A DNA stretch of 64,000 nt from Plantibacter sp. Leaf314 (GTDB taxonomy: Bacteria > Actinomycetota > Actinomycetes > Actinomycetales > Microbacteriaceae), in the NCBI RefSeq assembly GCF_001423185.1, contig NZ_LMOB01000001.1, forward strand, positions 372,001 through 436,000, read 5' to 3'. The translations under genes and the position numbers were made by a program. Positions 16,988 to 24,389 of the stretch are shown here, in pieces (position 1 is the first letter of the stretch; the number at the start of each line of letters is the position of its first letter). The notes under the pieces are model-generated. The model saw only the letters and a program-made list of their open reading frames with translations. It was not told where the DNA came from and did no database searches.

Positions 16988-17647
16988 TCATGCCGACGGG
17001 GCCCGCGCCGCCCAGCGGGCGAGCGACGCCACCAGGGCGCGATGCTCGGGAGCGGCGTACGAGCGCTCATCGTGTCCGAGGGCGTCGACGGCGACACGAG
17101 CGGCTCCGACCTCACGGACCCACACCGCGGGGAACCGCTCGCCGTCCACCTCGTGTTCGGCGACCGTCGTGCTCCGCCCGATCGCCTGCAACCGCAGGTA
17201 CTGCTCGTCCTCGATCGGCACGTCGGCGACCCGCCCGCCGTCGGGCATCGTGAGCCCGCGGACGACGGAGTGGCCGATCGGCGGATGCCAGGACACCCCG
17301 GGCAGCCACATCGCACCGATCGCCGGCGCCCACTCGGGATAGTCGCGGAGCGAGGCGAGCGCCGCGTGCATCGCGAGGACGCCGACGCCTCGACGGAGCG
17401 CCTCGGAGAGTCCCTCGACCGCGGCCTCGGGTGCTCGGCCGGACTCCTCCGACCGCCACGGATCGCCGGCGTTCACGATGAGCAGGTCGACGTCGGCGAG
17501 CCGGGTCATCGCGCGGTCGACGTCCTCATGGACCTCGACCGAGAAACCGGCGTCCCGCGCGATCTCCGCGAGGAGCGGACTCGTCCGCGTGTAGGGGTGC
17601 CAGGGATCGCCGTACCGGCCGGTCCCCGAGGCGATCAATGCCTTCAC
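16988..17647 (-). CDS. ThuA-like domain protein
   Basis: 219 residues of the class I glutamine-amidotransferase-like fold used by ThuA (trehalose utilisation) proteins: LIASGTGRYGDPWHPYTRTS at the start, VDLLIVNAGDP near residue 55, GVGVLAMHAALASL in the nucleophile-elbow region and VSWHPPIGHSVVRGLTMPDG. The elbow residue is Ala-Met-His with no cysteine, as in other ThuA proteins, which are not amidotransferases. Relatives handle oxidised disaccharides such as 3-keto sugars. It lies 49 bases behind a sugar-epimerase-type gene, which suggests a two-gene carbohydrate unit. Confidence 0.82.
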   Translation of the reverse strand: MKALIASGTGRYGDPWHPYTRTSPLLAEIARDAGFSVEVHEDVDRAMTRLADVDLLIVNAGDPWRSEESGRAPEAAVEGLSEALRRGVGVLAMHAALASLRDYPEWAPAIGAMWLPGVSWHPPIGHSVVRGLTMPDGGRVADVPIEDEQYLRLQAIGRSTTVAEHEVDGERFPAVWVREVGAARVAVDALGHDERSYAAPEHRALVASLARWAARAPSA

Positions 17648-17696
17648 CGCTACTCCGTTCCTCGGACGACGGTCGACGTCGCCGCGGCCTGACGGT

Positions 17697-18659
17697 TCAC
17701 GGGCTCGGGACGTCCAGCTCGTCGTTGGCCACGAGCCAGCGGAGCGCGTCCCTGACCGCGTCCGTCGAGGTGTGCTTCGGCGCGTACCCGAGCAAGGAGC
17801 GGGCCTTCTCGATCGAGACGCAGTGACTGCGCACCAGGTGCTCCCACGAGGTGTCGGCGTGTTCCCGGCTCGTGGTCGAACGGAACTCCTCCCAGGTGAC
17901 CGGGGTGAGATCGGCCGAGCGCCCGAACCAGGAGGCCGCCGCCTCGGCGAACCCCCGCACCGTGATCGCCGAAGCCGAGGTGACGTTGAGGTCCTCGCCG
18001 GCGACGCGGTCCCGATGCGCCACCGCGAGCTCGAACGCCTGGGCGACGTCGTCGGCGTGCACGTGGTGCAGCATCTCCGCGCCGAGCCCGGGAATTCGCA
18101 ACGGCTCCCCGTCTGCCAGGATCCGCCAAACGTCGGGGTCGAAGTTGCCCAGGGGGTTCACCGGGGCCCAGCCGGGTCCGACGATGTGCCCGGGATGGAG
18201 CGACGTCGTGACCAGGCCACCGTTGGCGGTCTCCTGCTGGAGCATCCGAGCGATACGGTCCTTCTCGACGCCGTATTCCCCGAAGGGCGGCGTCCCACCA
18301 CCCTCGACGATGGGTACGACGGCGCTCGGACCGTACCGCCAGATCGACCCGCAGTGCAACAGATGTCCGACGTGGCCGCGGAGGCCTTCGACGAGCGCCT
18401 CGGCGGACGGCAGGGTGAAGCAGACCAGGTCGATCACGACGTCGCAGCCGAGCGCGGCGATCCGTGCCGGGAACGTCCCCGCCTCGTCTTCGGCCTCGCG
18501 GTCGACGACGAGGCACTCGACGTGCTCCCATTCCGCGGCCTCGGTGTAGGGCGCGCGCGTCCCACGGCTGACGCTGACGACCTCGTGGCCGGCCCGGACG
18601 AGTCTCGGGACGAGGAACGACCCGATGTGGCCCGTACCCCCGATGACGACGATTCGCAT
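17697..18659 (-). CDS. NAD-dependent epimerase/dehydratase family protein
   Basis: 320 residues of the extended short-chain dehydrogenase fold. The NAD(P) loop GGTGHIG lies at residues 7-13. Instead of the classical YxxxK, the sequence has FGEYGVEKDRIARML, which keeps Tyr and Lys with three residues between. HPGHIVGPGWAPVNP and HHVHADDVAQAFELA follow, as in sugar-nucleotide or sugar reductases. The frame runs on to 18770, but ATG 18659 starts exactly at the Rossmann strand and has GGAGGATC six bases upstream. The substrate is unknown. It precedes the ThuA gene and may act with it. Confidence 0.87.
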   Translation of the reverse strand: MRIVVIGGTGHIGSFLVPRLVRAGHEVVSVSRGTRAPYTEAAEWEHVECLVVDREAEDEAGTFPARIAALGCDVVIDLVCFTLPSAEALVEGLRGHVGHLLHCGSIWRYGPSAVVPIVEGGGTPPFGEYGVEKDRIARMLQQETANGGLVTTSLHPGHIVGPGWAPVNPLGNFDPDVWRILADGEPLRIPGLGAEMLHHVHADDVAQAFELAVAHRDRVAGEDLNVTSASAITVRGFAEAAASWFGRSADLTPVTWEEFRSTTSREHADTSWEHLVRSHCVSIEKARSLLGYAPKHTSTDAVRDALRWLVANDELDVPSP

Positions 18660-18766
18660 GATGATCCTCCGTTCGCGCACGCCGACGTCCTCGGGGCTGC
18701 GCCTGCACGGCAGGTTAGTCGAGTCGCGCAGGTGCCGCAGGCCCTTGCCACGGACGACGACCGACG

Positions 18767-19189
18767 TCAATCGTCGGCGGGGCGCCGCCGCTGTTGCTTC
18801 GTGGCCGAACGCTGTTGCTTCGCCGCAGTGTGGCGTCGAGCCGACCCACGGGTCGGGCGGGTGGGCCGACGAGGCGCGGCGGACGGCGCCAGCGCTGCAC
18901 GCAGGCGTCCGGCCAACGCGTCCAGGGCGAGCTCACGGTTGCGCAGCTGGGACCGTTCCTGCGACACCGTCACCGTGATGGTGCCGGCGACGAGCCGGGC
19001 ACCGAGCTGGGCGAGGAGCCGCTCACGCTGCGCCTCGGAGAGGACGACAGACTCGGCCACACTCCAGGACAACTGGACGCGACTGTCCGAGGTGTTGACG
19101 TGCTGCCCTCCGGGACCCGAAGACCGCGAGAACCGCCACCGGAGTTCGGCGGCGGGGATCGTCAACTGCGGCGACACCTCGAGGTCCAT
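18767..19189 (-). CDS. arfB: Alternative ribosome-rescue factor ArfB (peptidyl-tRNA hydrolase)
   Basis: Frees ribosomes stalled on non-stop mRNAs by hydrolysing peptidyl-tRNA. 140 residues, the family size. The catalytic GGQ at 27-29 sits in SSGPGGQHVNTSDSRVQL. The C-terminal tail is long and very basic (RRPTRPTRGSARRHTAAKQQ and on), the part that enters the empty mRNA channel. ATG at 19189; GACGCT six bases upstream is a possible weak leaderless -10. It is divergent from the lipid kinase gene. Confidence 0.92.
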   Translation of the reverse strand: MDLEVSPQLTIPAAELRWRFSRSSGPGGQHVNTSDSRVQLSWSVAESVVLSEAQRERLLAQLGARLVAGTITVTVSQERSQLRNRELALDALAGRLRAALAPSAAPRRPTRPTRGSARRHTAAKQQRSATKQQRRRPADD

Positions 19190-19254
19190 GGTGCAAGCGT
19201 CTCACGGGCCGACGGCACCCCGGCGTCCACGGCTGCTTCCGAGCGTGCGCCTCC

Positions 19255-19260
19255 TATCCT
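19255..19260 (+). promoter_or_regulatory. -10 box of the leaderless lipid-kinase gene
   Basis: TATCCT followed by seven bases and then GTG 19268. Confidence 0.5.
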
Positions 19261-19267
19261 TGTGGCT

Positions 19268-20275
19268 GTGAACGATGCACCAGCCGGACCCGGCCCCCGA
19301 CGGGCCGCCGTCGTCGTCAATCCCTCCAAGGTGGATGTCGCCGCACTCCGCGCCGCCGTCGCGGACGCCGAGGCGCTCCACGGACTGTCCCCCTCGAGCT
19401 GGCACGAGACGAGCGCCGACGACGACGGCCGTGCCGCGGCCGAGGCCGCCATCGCGACCACGCCGTCCGTCATCCTCGTCGCCGGCGGGGACGGGACGCT
19501 CCGGGTCGCCGCCGGGGTCGTCGCCTCCACCGGCATCCCCCTCGCGCTCGTGCCGGCGGGGACCGGCAACCTCTTCGCCCGAGCGCTCGGCCTGCCGCTC
19601 AACGACCTGCGTCGGTCGGTCGAGATCGCCTGGTCGGGTCACGATCAGCCCGTCGACGTCGGTCGGGTGCGTCTCGGCCGTTCGGACGGCACGCACGGCG
19701 AGGAGGTCTTCCTCGTGATGGCCGGCATCGGACTCGACGCGCACATGGCCGGCCACACCAACGCCTGGCTGAAACGACGGATCGGGTGGCTGGCCTACTC
19801 GGACCCCATCGCGCGGAGCATCTTCGGCAACCGGCAGTTCGACCTGCACTACCGCCTGGACGAGCTCCCGGAGACGACCGCCCGGGCGCACACGATCATC
19901 GTCGGCAACTCCGGGACACTCACCGGAGGCGTCCTGCTGCTCCCGGAGGCGGTCGTCGACGACGGCCTCCTCGACGCCGTCATGCTCCGGCCGGGGCGCG
20001 GCCCCGGGTGGACGAACATCGGCTATCGCCTGACCTTCAACCGGATGCTCCACCGTACGAGGTTCGGTCGGCTCGTCGGGCGGTTCTCGCCGAAGGTCCG
20101 CGCCATCAGCTACGCCCAGGCGACGTCGATGCGGGTGCGACTGGACGAGCCCCAGGAGATCCAACTCGACGGGGACTCCCACGGCGCCGTGACCTCGGTC
20201 GCCCTCACCAACCTCCACCACGCGTTGATCGTCCGCGTGCCGGACGGCGCCCGTCCGCGTCCGCTCGCGGACTGA
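19268..20275 (+). CDS. Diacylglycerol/sphingosine-kinase family lipid kinase
   Basis: 335 residues. Catalytic-domain motifs: VVNPSK at about residue 17, VAGGDGTLRVAAG with the GGDGT nucleotide loop at 73-77, and PAGTGNLFARALGLP at about 98. The C-terminal beta-sandwich contains IGLDAHMAGHTNAWLKRRIG and ends with the PQEIQLDGDSHG motif. These enzymes phosphorylate diacylglycerol or related lipids at the membrane. The frame is open far upstream, but GTG 19268 is just ahead of the first motif and has TATCCT seven bases before it, so a leaderless start is preferred. Confidence 0.9.
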   Translation: MNDAPAGPGPRRAAVVVNPSKVDVAALRAAVADAEALHGLSPSSWHETSADDDGRAAAEAAIATTPSVILVAGGDGTLRVAAGVVASTGIPLALVPAGTGNLFARALGLPLNDLRRSVEIAWSGHDQPVDVGRVRLGRSDGTHGEEVFLVMAGIGLDAHMAGHTNAWLKRRIGWLAYSDPIARSIFGNRQFDLHYRLDELPETTARAHTIIVGNSGTLTGGVLLLPEAVVDDGLLDAVMLRPGRGPGWTNIGYRLTFNRMLHRTRFGRLVGRFSPKVRAISYAQATSMRVRLDEPQEIQLDGDSHGAVTSVALTNLHHALIVRVPDGARPRPLAD

Positions 20276-20296
20276 GCCTCGACCTGGCGCAGCGGG

Positions 20297-21010
20297 TCAC
20301 TCCGTCGGTGCCGCGTCGGCGTCGATGGAGGCCGCGAGTCGGTCGATGCGCTCGAGGGCGCGGTCGAACACCGGCACGAGGTCGAACAGTGCCGGCTCCG
20401 CCCGGCGGACCTCCTCGAGCGATTCGTGGGCGCTGCGCACCGAACCGAGGTCGAAACTGACGTTCGTGCGCGCACCGGTGATCGCGGCTCGGAGGGCACC
20501 GATCGCGACCGCGACGTCGGCGATCAACGCCGGATTGCCGTGTCGGGCCAGCCAGGCGAGATCGTCGACGGCCTCGACGGCGTGCTCCCCGAGCCGTGCC
20601 GAAGCGGCGGCCGCCCCGATCGACGCCGCCCGGATCGCCTCGTCGCGCTCCGGACCCCGTGGCCGCCGGAAGGCGCTGCCGAACGCGTGAGAGGCCTCCG
20701 CGTCGGCATCGGCCAGGCCGAGGGCGAGTGCTGAACGTGCTTCGGCCCTGGCTCGCAGGGCGGTGATCGTCGCCTCCGGATCGTCGCCGGATCCCGAGGT
20801 GCCTTCGCCTCGCCCGGACGCAGCCGCCGACACATGCTCCGGCTCGGTGTACCCGGCGACCATCGCGGTGAGGCCGGCGGCGATCGACAGCATGAGACCG
20901 GACGCGGCACCACCGCCGGGGTTCCCCGTCGCCCGCCCCAACGCCCGCATCCACTCGGAGACGCTGGAGCGCGCCGTCGACACCCCGTCCTGCTTCGGTG
21001 ATCCCGTCAT
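20297..21010 (-). CDS. Cyclodeaminase/cyclohydrolase family protein (FTCD_C-like)
   Basis: 237 residues, all alpha-helical in appearance. The family signature lies near the N-terminus: RATGNPGGGAASGLMLSIAAGLTAM (glycine-rich loop and first helix). ADADAEASHAFGSAFRRPRG and repeated Ala-rich helices follow, down to LERIDRLAASIDADA. The domain matches the C-terminal half of formiminotransferase-cyclodeaminase, and stand-alone copies are known as methenyl-THF cyclohydrolase-like proteins. No histidine or folate gene is adjacent, so the reaction is unassigned. ATG 21010 is preferred over ATG 21019 because GAGAAT lies seven bases upstream. Confidence 0.8.
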   Translation of the reverse strand: MTGSPKQDGVSTARSSVSEWMRALGRATGNPGGGAASGLMLSIAAGLTAMVAGYTEPEHVSAAASGRGEGTSGSGDDPEATITALRARAEARSALALGLADADAEASHAFGSAFRRPRGPERDEAIRAASIGAAAASARLGEHAVEAVDDLAWLARHGNPALIADVAVAIGALRAAITGARTNVSFDLGSVRSAHESLEEVRRAEPALFDLVPVFDRALERIDRLAASIDADAAPTE

Positions 21011-21076
21011 GGAGACCATTCTCGCCGCGGCCGATCGCCGGGCGGCAGGGCTTGCGGGGGCGCGTGGCGGCCAGGC

Positions 21077-22090
21077 TCAGCTGGAGGCGCGGACGATGAG
21101 CTCCGTCGGGAACTCGGCACGGTCCCCCGGGTCGGCGCCCGGTTCCGCGTCGAGCACGAGCTGCACGGCTCGCGCCGCCATCGCCCGCATGGGTTGCCGG
21201 ACCGTCGTCATCGGCGGGGGCATGAGCCGGGACTGCGGAAGATCGTCGAACCCGACCACCCGGACGTCGTCGGGGATGCGCAACTGCAGTTCCTCGACCG
21301 CCCGATAGACGCCGTACGCCATCTCGTCGTTGCAGCTGAAGACGCCGATCGGCAGCCCGCCCTGCCGCAGCAACCGACGGACGGAGACGAACGCGCTCTC
21401 GGAGGACCACGGCGACGAGACCTCCTCGACCGTCGCACCCTCGGCGAACCGCTCGACCGCGGTGCGGAACCCCGCCTCGCGTGCGCGTCCGAACCGGTAC
21501 TTCGGTCTCCCGGTGATGATCAGGAACCGCCGGGTCCCGCGACGGGCGAGGTGCCGACCCGCGTCGAAGCCGCCCTGCCAGTCCGTCGAGCCGACGCTCG
21601 GCAGGCTCCGCGCGGGCTCGGCACGCGGATCGAGCAGTACCACGGGGATGTTCGCCGAAGCGAGGATGTCGAGTTGCGAGACATTGGGGCGGATCAGGCA
21701 CACGACGACGCCGGCGGAGCCGCGTGCGCGGGCGCGGTTGGGCCAGTCGTCGACCATCGAGTCGCTCTCCGGCGTGAGCACGAGGTCGTAGTCCGCAGCG
21801 GCCGCCGCCCGCCGGACGCTCGTGACGACGGTGTTCGCCCAGGGATCGTCCCACTGGCTCATCGCCAGGTCGAGGAGCCGAGGCACGGACCGTGGCCGGC
21901 CGCGCCGCTGTGCCGATCGGTCGTACCCGAGTTCGAGCGCGACCGCCAGGATCCGGTCCCGGGTCTCGGGAGCCGCGTGGCGCTTGCCGGACAGCACGCG
22001 CGAGACGAGGGACACCGAGAAGCCGGACCTCGCAGCGACGTCCGCGAGGGTCACGCCCCGATCGTCCTCGTGGTCGGGCGTCGTCGTCAT
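21077..22090 (-). CDS. LacI-family transcriptional regulator (end of the glycan operon)
   Basis: 337 residues. N-terminal LacI HTH VTLADVAARSGFSVSLVSRVLSG at about residues 13-35, then a sugar-binding periplasmic-type core with the usual FSCNDEMAYGVYRAVEEL and VVGFDDLPQSRLMPPPMTTV. It lies 43 bases downstream of the GH127 gene on the same strand, so it is probably the last gene of the binding protein-permease-GH3-GH127 operon or has a short promoter of its own. ATG 22090 fits the domain start and has GATGGGGA upstream; the frame extends six codons further. It probably represses the operon until a sugar is bound. Confidence 0.9.
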   Translation of the reverse strand: MTTTPDHEDDRGVTLADVAARSGFSVSLVSRVLSGKRHAAPETRDRILAVALELGYDRSAQRRGRPRSVPRLLDLAMSQWDDPWANTVVTSVRRAAAAADYDLVLTPESDSMVDDWPNRARARGSAGVVVCLIRPNVSQLDILASANIPVVLLDPRAEPARSLPSVGSTDWQGGFDAGRHLARRGTRRFLIITGRPKYRFGRAREAGFRTAVERFAEGATVEEVSSPWSSESAFVSVRRLLRQGGLPIGVFSCNDEMAYGVYRAVEELQLRIPDDVRVVGFDDLPQSRLMPPPMTTVRQPMRAMAARAVQLVLDAEPGADPGDRAEFPTELIVRASS

Positions 22091-22133
22091 GTCCCCATCG
22101 TCTCGCACGTGCGGTCGTCGTGCCCGCAGCCGC

Positions 22134-24386
22134 TCAGGCGTCGCTCGCCGTCAGCACCCTGAGTTCGGTCACCCGCGGGGTCTCCTGCCCCGACGGGGCG
22201 AGGATCGTGAACCGTCTGACGCCCCAGCCGGCGGTCGTCGGCGGCAACGGGACCTCGACCCAGGCCAGCTCGCCGTCGCGTCCGCCGAACTGTTCCTCAG
22301 TGACCAGGCCGTCGATCTCGATCGCGAACCCCCGAGCGTCGTCGTCGGGCAGCCACGAGACCCTGACGACGCGCGCCAGCAGGTGCGGGTCCACGAGCGT
22401 GACCGACATCCGGTCCGAGGTGCTGCGCCACCGGACCCCGCCGGCCGCTCCTGACCGGGTCGACGCGCCTCGGAACCCGTGGTCGGCCTCCGGTTGCTGC
22501 TCGCCCAGCGCGACACGGTCGACCGTGCGTCCGTCGAGCGTCGCGGCGATCCGGTCCCGATCCGCCAGACGCGCGCGGCGTTCGTCGACGGACCGCTGGT
22601 CCGTGCCGGAGGCGACGGGGAAGCTCACGGTGTACCGCGCGTCGTGGAGCCCGGCGAAGGGCTCCAGCCGGATCGGGCCCCGATCCGAGTCGACCCAGAA
22701 CGCGCCGTCCGCATCCCGCCGGGGCACGGACGAGCGCGGGACGATCGGTGCCGTGGCGAGCGGGGTGAGCGGGCCGACCGCCGTGTGTGCGGCGTGCGGC
22801 CGGTCGGCGACGACCGTCTCGGCCTCGAGCGCCGACCCGCGTGCGGCGAGGACGGACGGACCCCAGAGCAACGCCGTCCAGTCTGATCCGTCCGGAAACG
22901 GCTCCGAGCGCCCGGTCATCCCGAGCTCGAACGACACGACGTCCCCGTCCTCCCACCCGCGGTCCAGGACGAGGTGCCCGCCGTCGACCGTCGCCTCGAC
23001 GTCGGTGCCGTTCACCCGCACGAGCGGCACCGAGGCGGTCCACCCCGGCACGCGGATGCGCACCGGGAACCGCCTGCCCCGCTCGAGCCGGAACGTCAGC
23101 GCCACCTCGCCGTCCACCGGGAACGCGGTCTCCTGTTCGAGCGTGAGACCGAGCTCCGGGACGCGGGCGGTCGACGACGCGAAGAGCTCCACCGACACCG
23201 CCTCGCCGTCCAACCGGTAGAGGGACTCGCCGTGTTTCGCGTGGCTCTCGAGCCCCGTCCCGACGCAGCACCAGAAGCTGTGCTGCGGCGCCGAGTACAC
23301 GCGGTAGTGGTCCGGCCGCATCGAGGTGAAATACACGAGACCGCCGTGTCCGGGATGCTGCGCGGACAGGAGGTGGTTGAAGAGGATCCGCTCGATCATG
23401 TCCGTGACGTCCGGATCCGCCGCGTCGGCGGAGAGCCGTCTCGCGAGCTTGATCAGGTTGTAGCTGTTGCACGTCTCGGGGCCTTCACGGTCCTCCGTCA
23501 TCGGCGTGAAGTCGTCGACCGCGTGGAAGTGCTCACGCACGCTGTTGCCGCCGATCGCCACCGACCGGCGCGTCACGATGGTCTGCCAGGCGAACCGGGC
23601 GGCCCGCCCGAGCGCGGGATCGCCGTTGCGAGCGGCCAGCGCGGCGAAGCCGACGAACTGCGGGATGCGGGTGTTCGCGTGGAGACCGGTCAGTTCGTCG
23701 GAGGAGCGCGACAAGGGCCCGCTGAGGGCGGCCCCTGTGAAGCGTGCCGCCATGGCGAGGTGGCGCGGGTCTCCCGTCAGGTCGAACAGGTCGACGTAGG
23801 CCTCGTTCATCCCACCGATCTCGGTCTCGAGCATCAGCTGGAAGTGCTCCTCGTCGATGCCGGACGCCAGTGCCTCCCACCAGTCCGCCAGGCGGACGAC
23901 GACGTCACGGGCCGCCTCGTTCCCGGTCAGGCACGCGGCGTCGATGAGGCCCGCGTACAGCTTGTGCAGGTTGTACCAGGGCACCCAACGGTCGCCACCG
24001 AAGGTCGACGCCGTGATGCCCTCCGCCACCTCCTCCCAGAGTTCGGCGCTCCTCGGGATGCCGCCGACGTATCCGGTGCCGAGGTGGGCCTGCGCACGCG
24101 AGAGCTCGGCGACGGTGTACGCGAGCCGCGACGCCAGGACCTCGTCGCCGGTCGACGCGACCATGAGGGAGCAGGCTGAGAGGTAGTGGCCCGCGGTGTG
24201 GCCGTCGAGCCCGCGCCGCTCCCAGTCGTCGTAGGACGGGGCGCGCGGCGGGAGTCCGGCCTCGCGGAGGAACGGAGCGAGGAGCCGGTCCGGTTCGAGG
24301 GCGTGGAGATAGGCGCGGTCGGCCTCCTGCGCCTGCAGGAGCGGGCCCCCGGTGAGCGTCACCTGGGAGACGGGGATGTACGGCAT
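22134..24386 (-). CDS. GH127 beta-L-arabinofuranosidase
   Basis: 750 residues, cytoplasmic (no signal peptide). GH127 enzymes remove beta-L-arabinofuranose from hydroxyproline-linked and other plant arabinosides using a cysteine nucleophile held by zinc. The active-site pattern of the family is intact: Glu304-x-Cys306 in EGPETCNSYN and the adjacent pair Cys373-Cys374 in SFWCCVGTGLES. The N-terminal alpha/alpha barrel includes DGHTAGHYLSACS and WVPWYNLHKLYAG, and a C-terminal beta-sandwich follows. Its ATG lies three bases after the GH3 stop, so the two are translated from one message. It may act on beta-L-arabinobiose-type oligosaccharides imported by the upstream transporter. Confidence 0.92.
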   Translation of the reverse strand: MPYIPVSQVTLTGGPLLQAQEADRAYLHALEPDRLLAPFLREAGLPPRAPSYDDWERRGLDGHTAGHYLSACSLMVASTGDEVLASRLAYTVAELSRAQAHLGTGYVGGIPRSAELWEEVAEGITASTFGGDRWVPWYNLHKLYAGLIDAACLTGNEAARDVVVRLADWWEALASGIDEEHFQLMLETEIGGMNEAYVDLFDLTGDPRHLAMAARFTGAALSGPLSRSSDELTGLHANTRIPQFVGFAALAARNGDPALGRAARFAWQTIVTRRSVAIGGNSVREHFHAVDDFTPMTEDREGPETCNSYNLIKLARRLSADAADPDVTDMIERILFNHLLSAQHPGHGGLVYFTSMRPDHYRVYSAPQHSFWCCVGTGLESHAKHGESLYRLDGEAVSVELFASSTARVPELGLTLEQETAFPVDGEVALTFRLERGRRFPVRIRVPGWTASVPLVRVNGTDVEATVDGGHLVLDRGWEDGDVVSFELGMTGRSEPFPDGSDWTALLWGPSVLAARGSALEAETVVADRPHAAHTAVGPLTPLATAPIVPRSSVPRRDADGAFWVDSDRGPIRLEPFAGLHDARYTVSFPVASGTDQRSVDERRARLADRDRIAATLDGRTVDRVALGEQQPEADHGFRGASTRSGAAGGVRWRSTSDRMSVTLVDPHLLARVVRVSWLPDDDARGFAIEIDGLVTEEQFGGRDGELAWVEVPLPPTTAGWGVRRFTILAPSGQETPRVTELRVLTASDA

Positions 24387-24389
24387 GGC

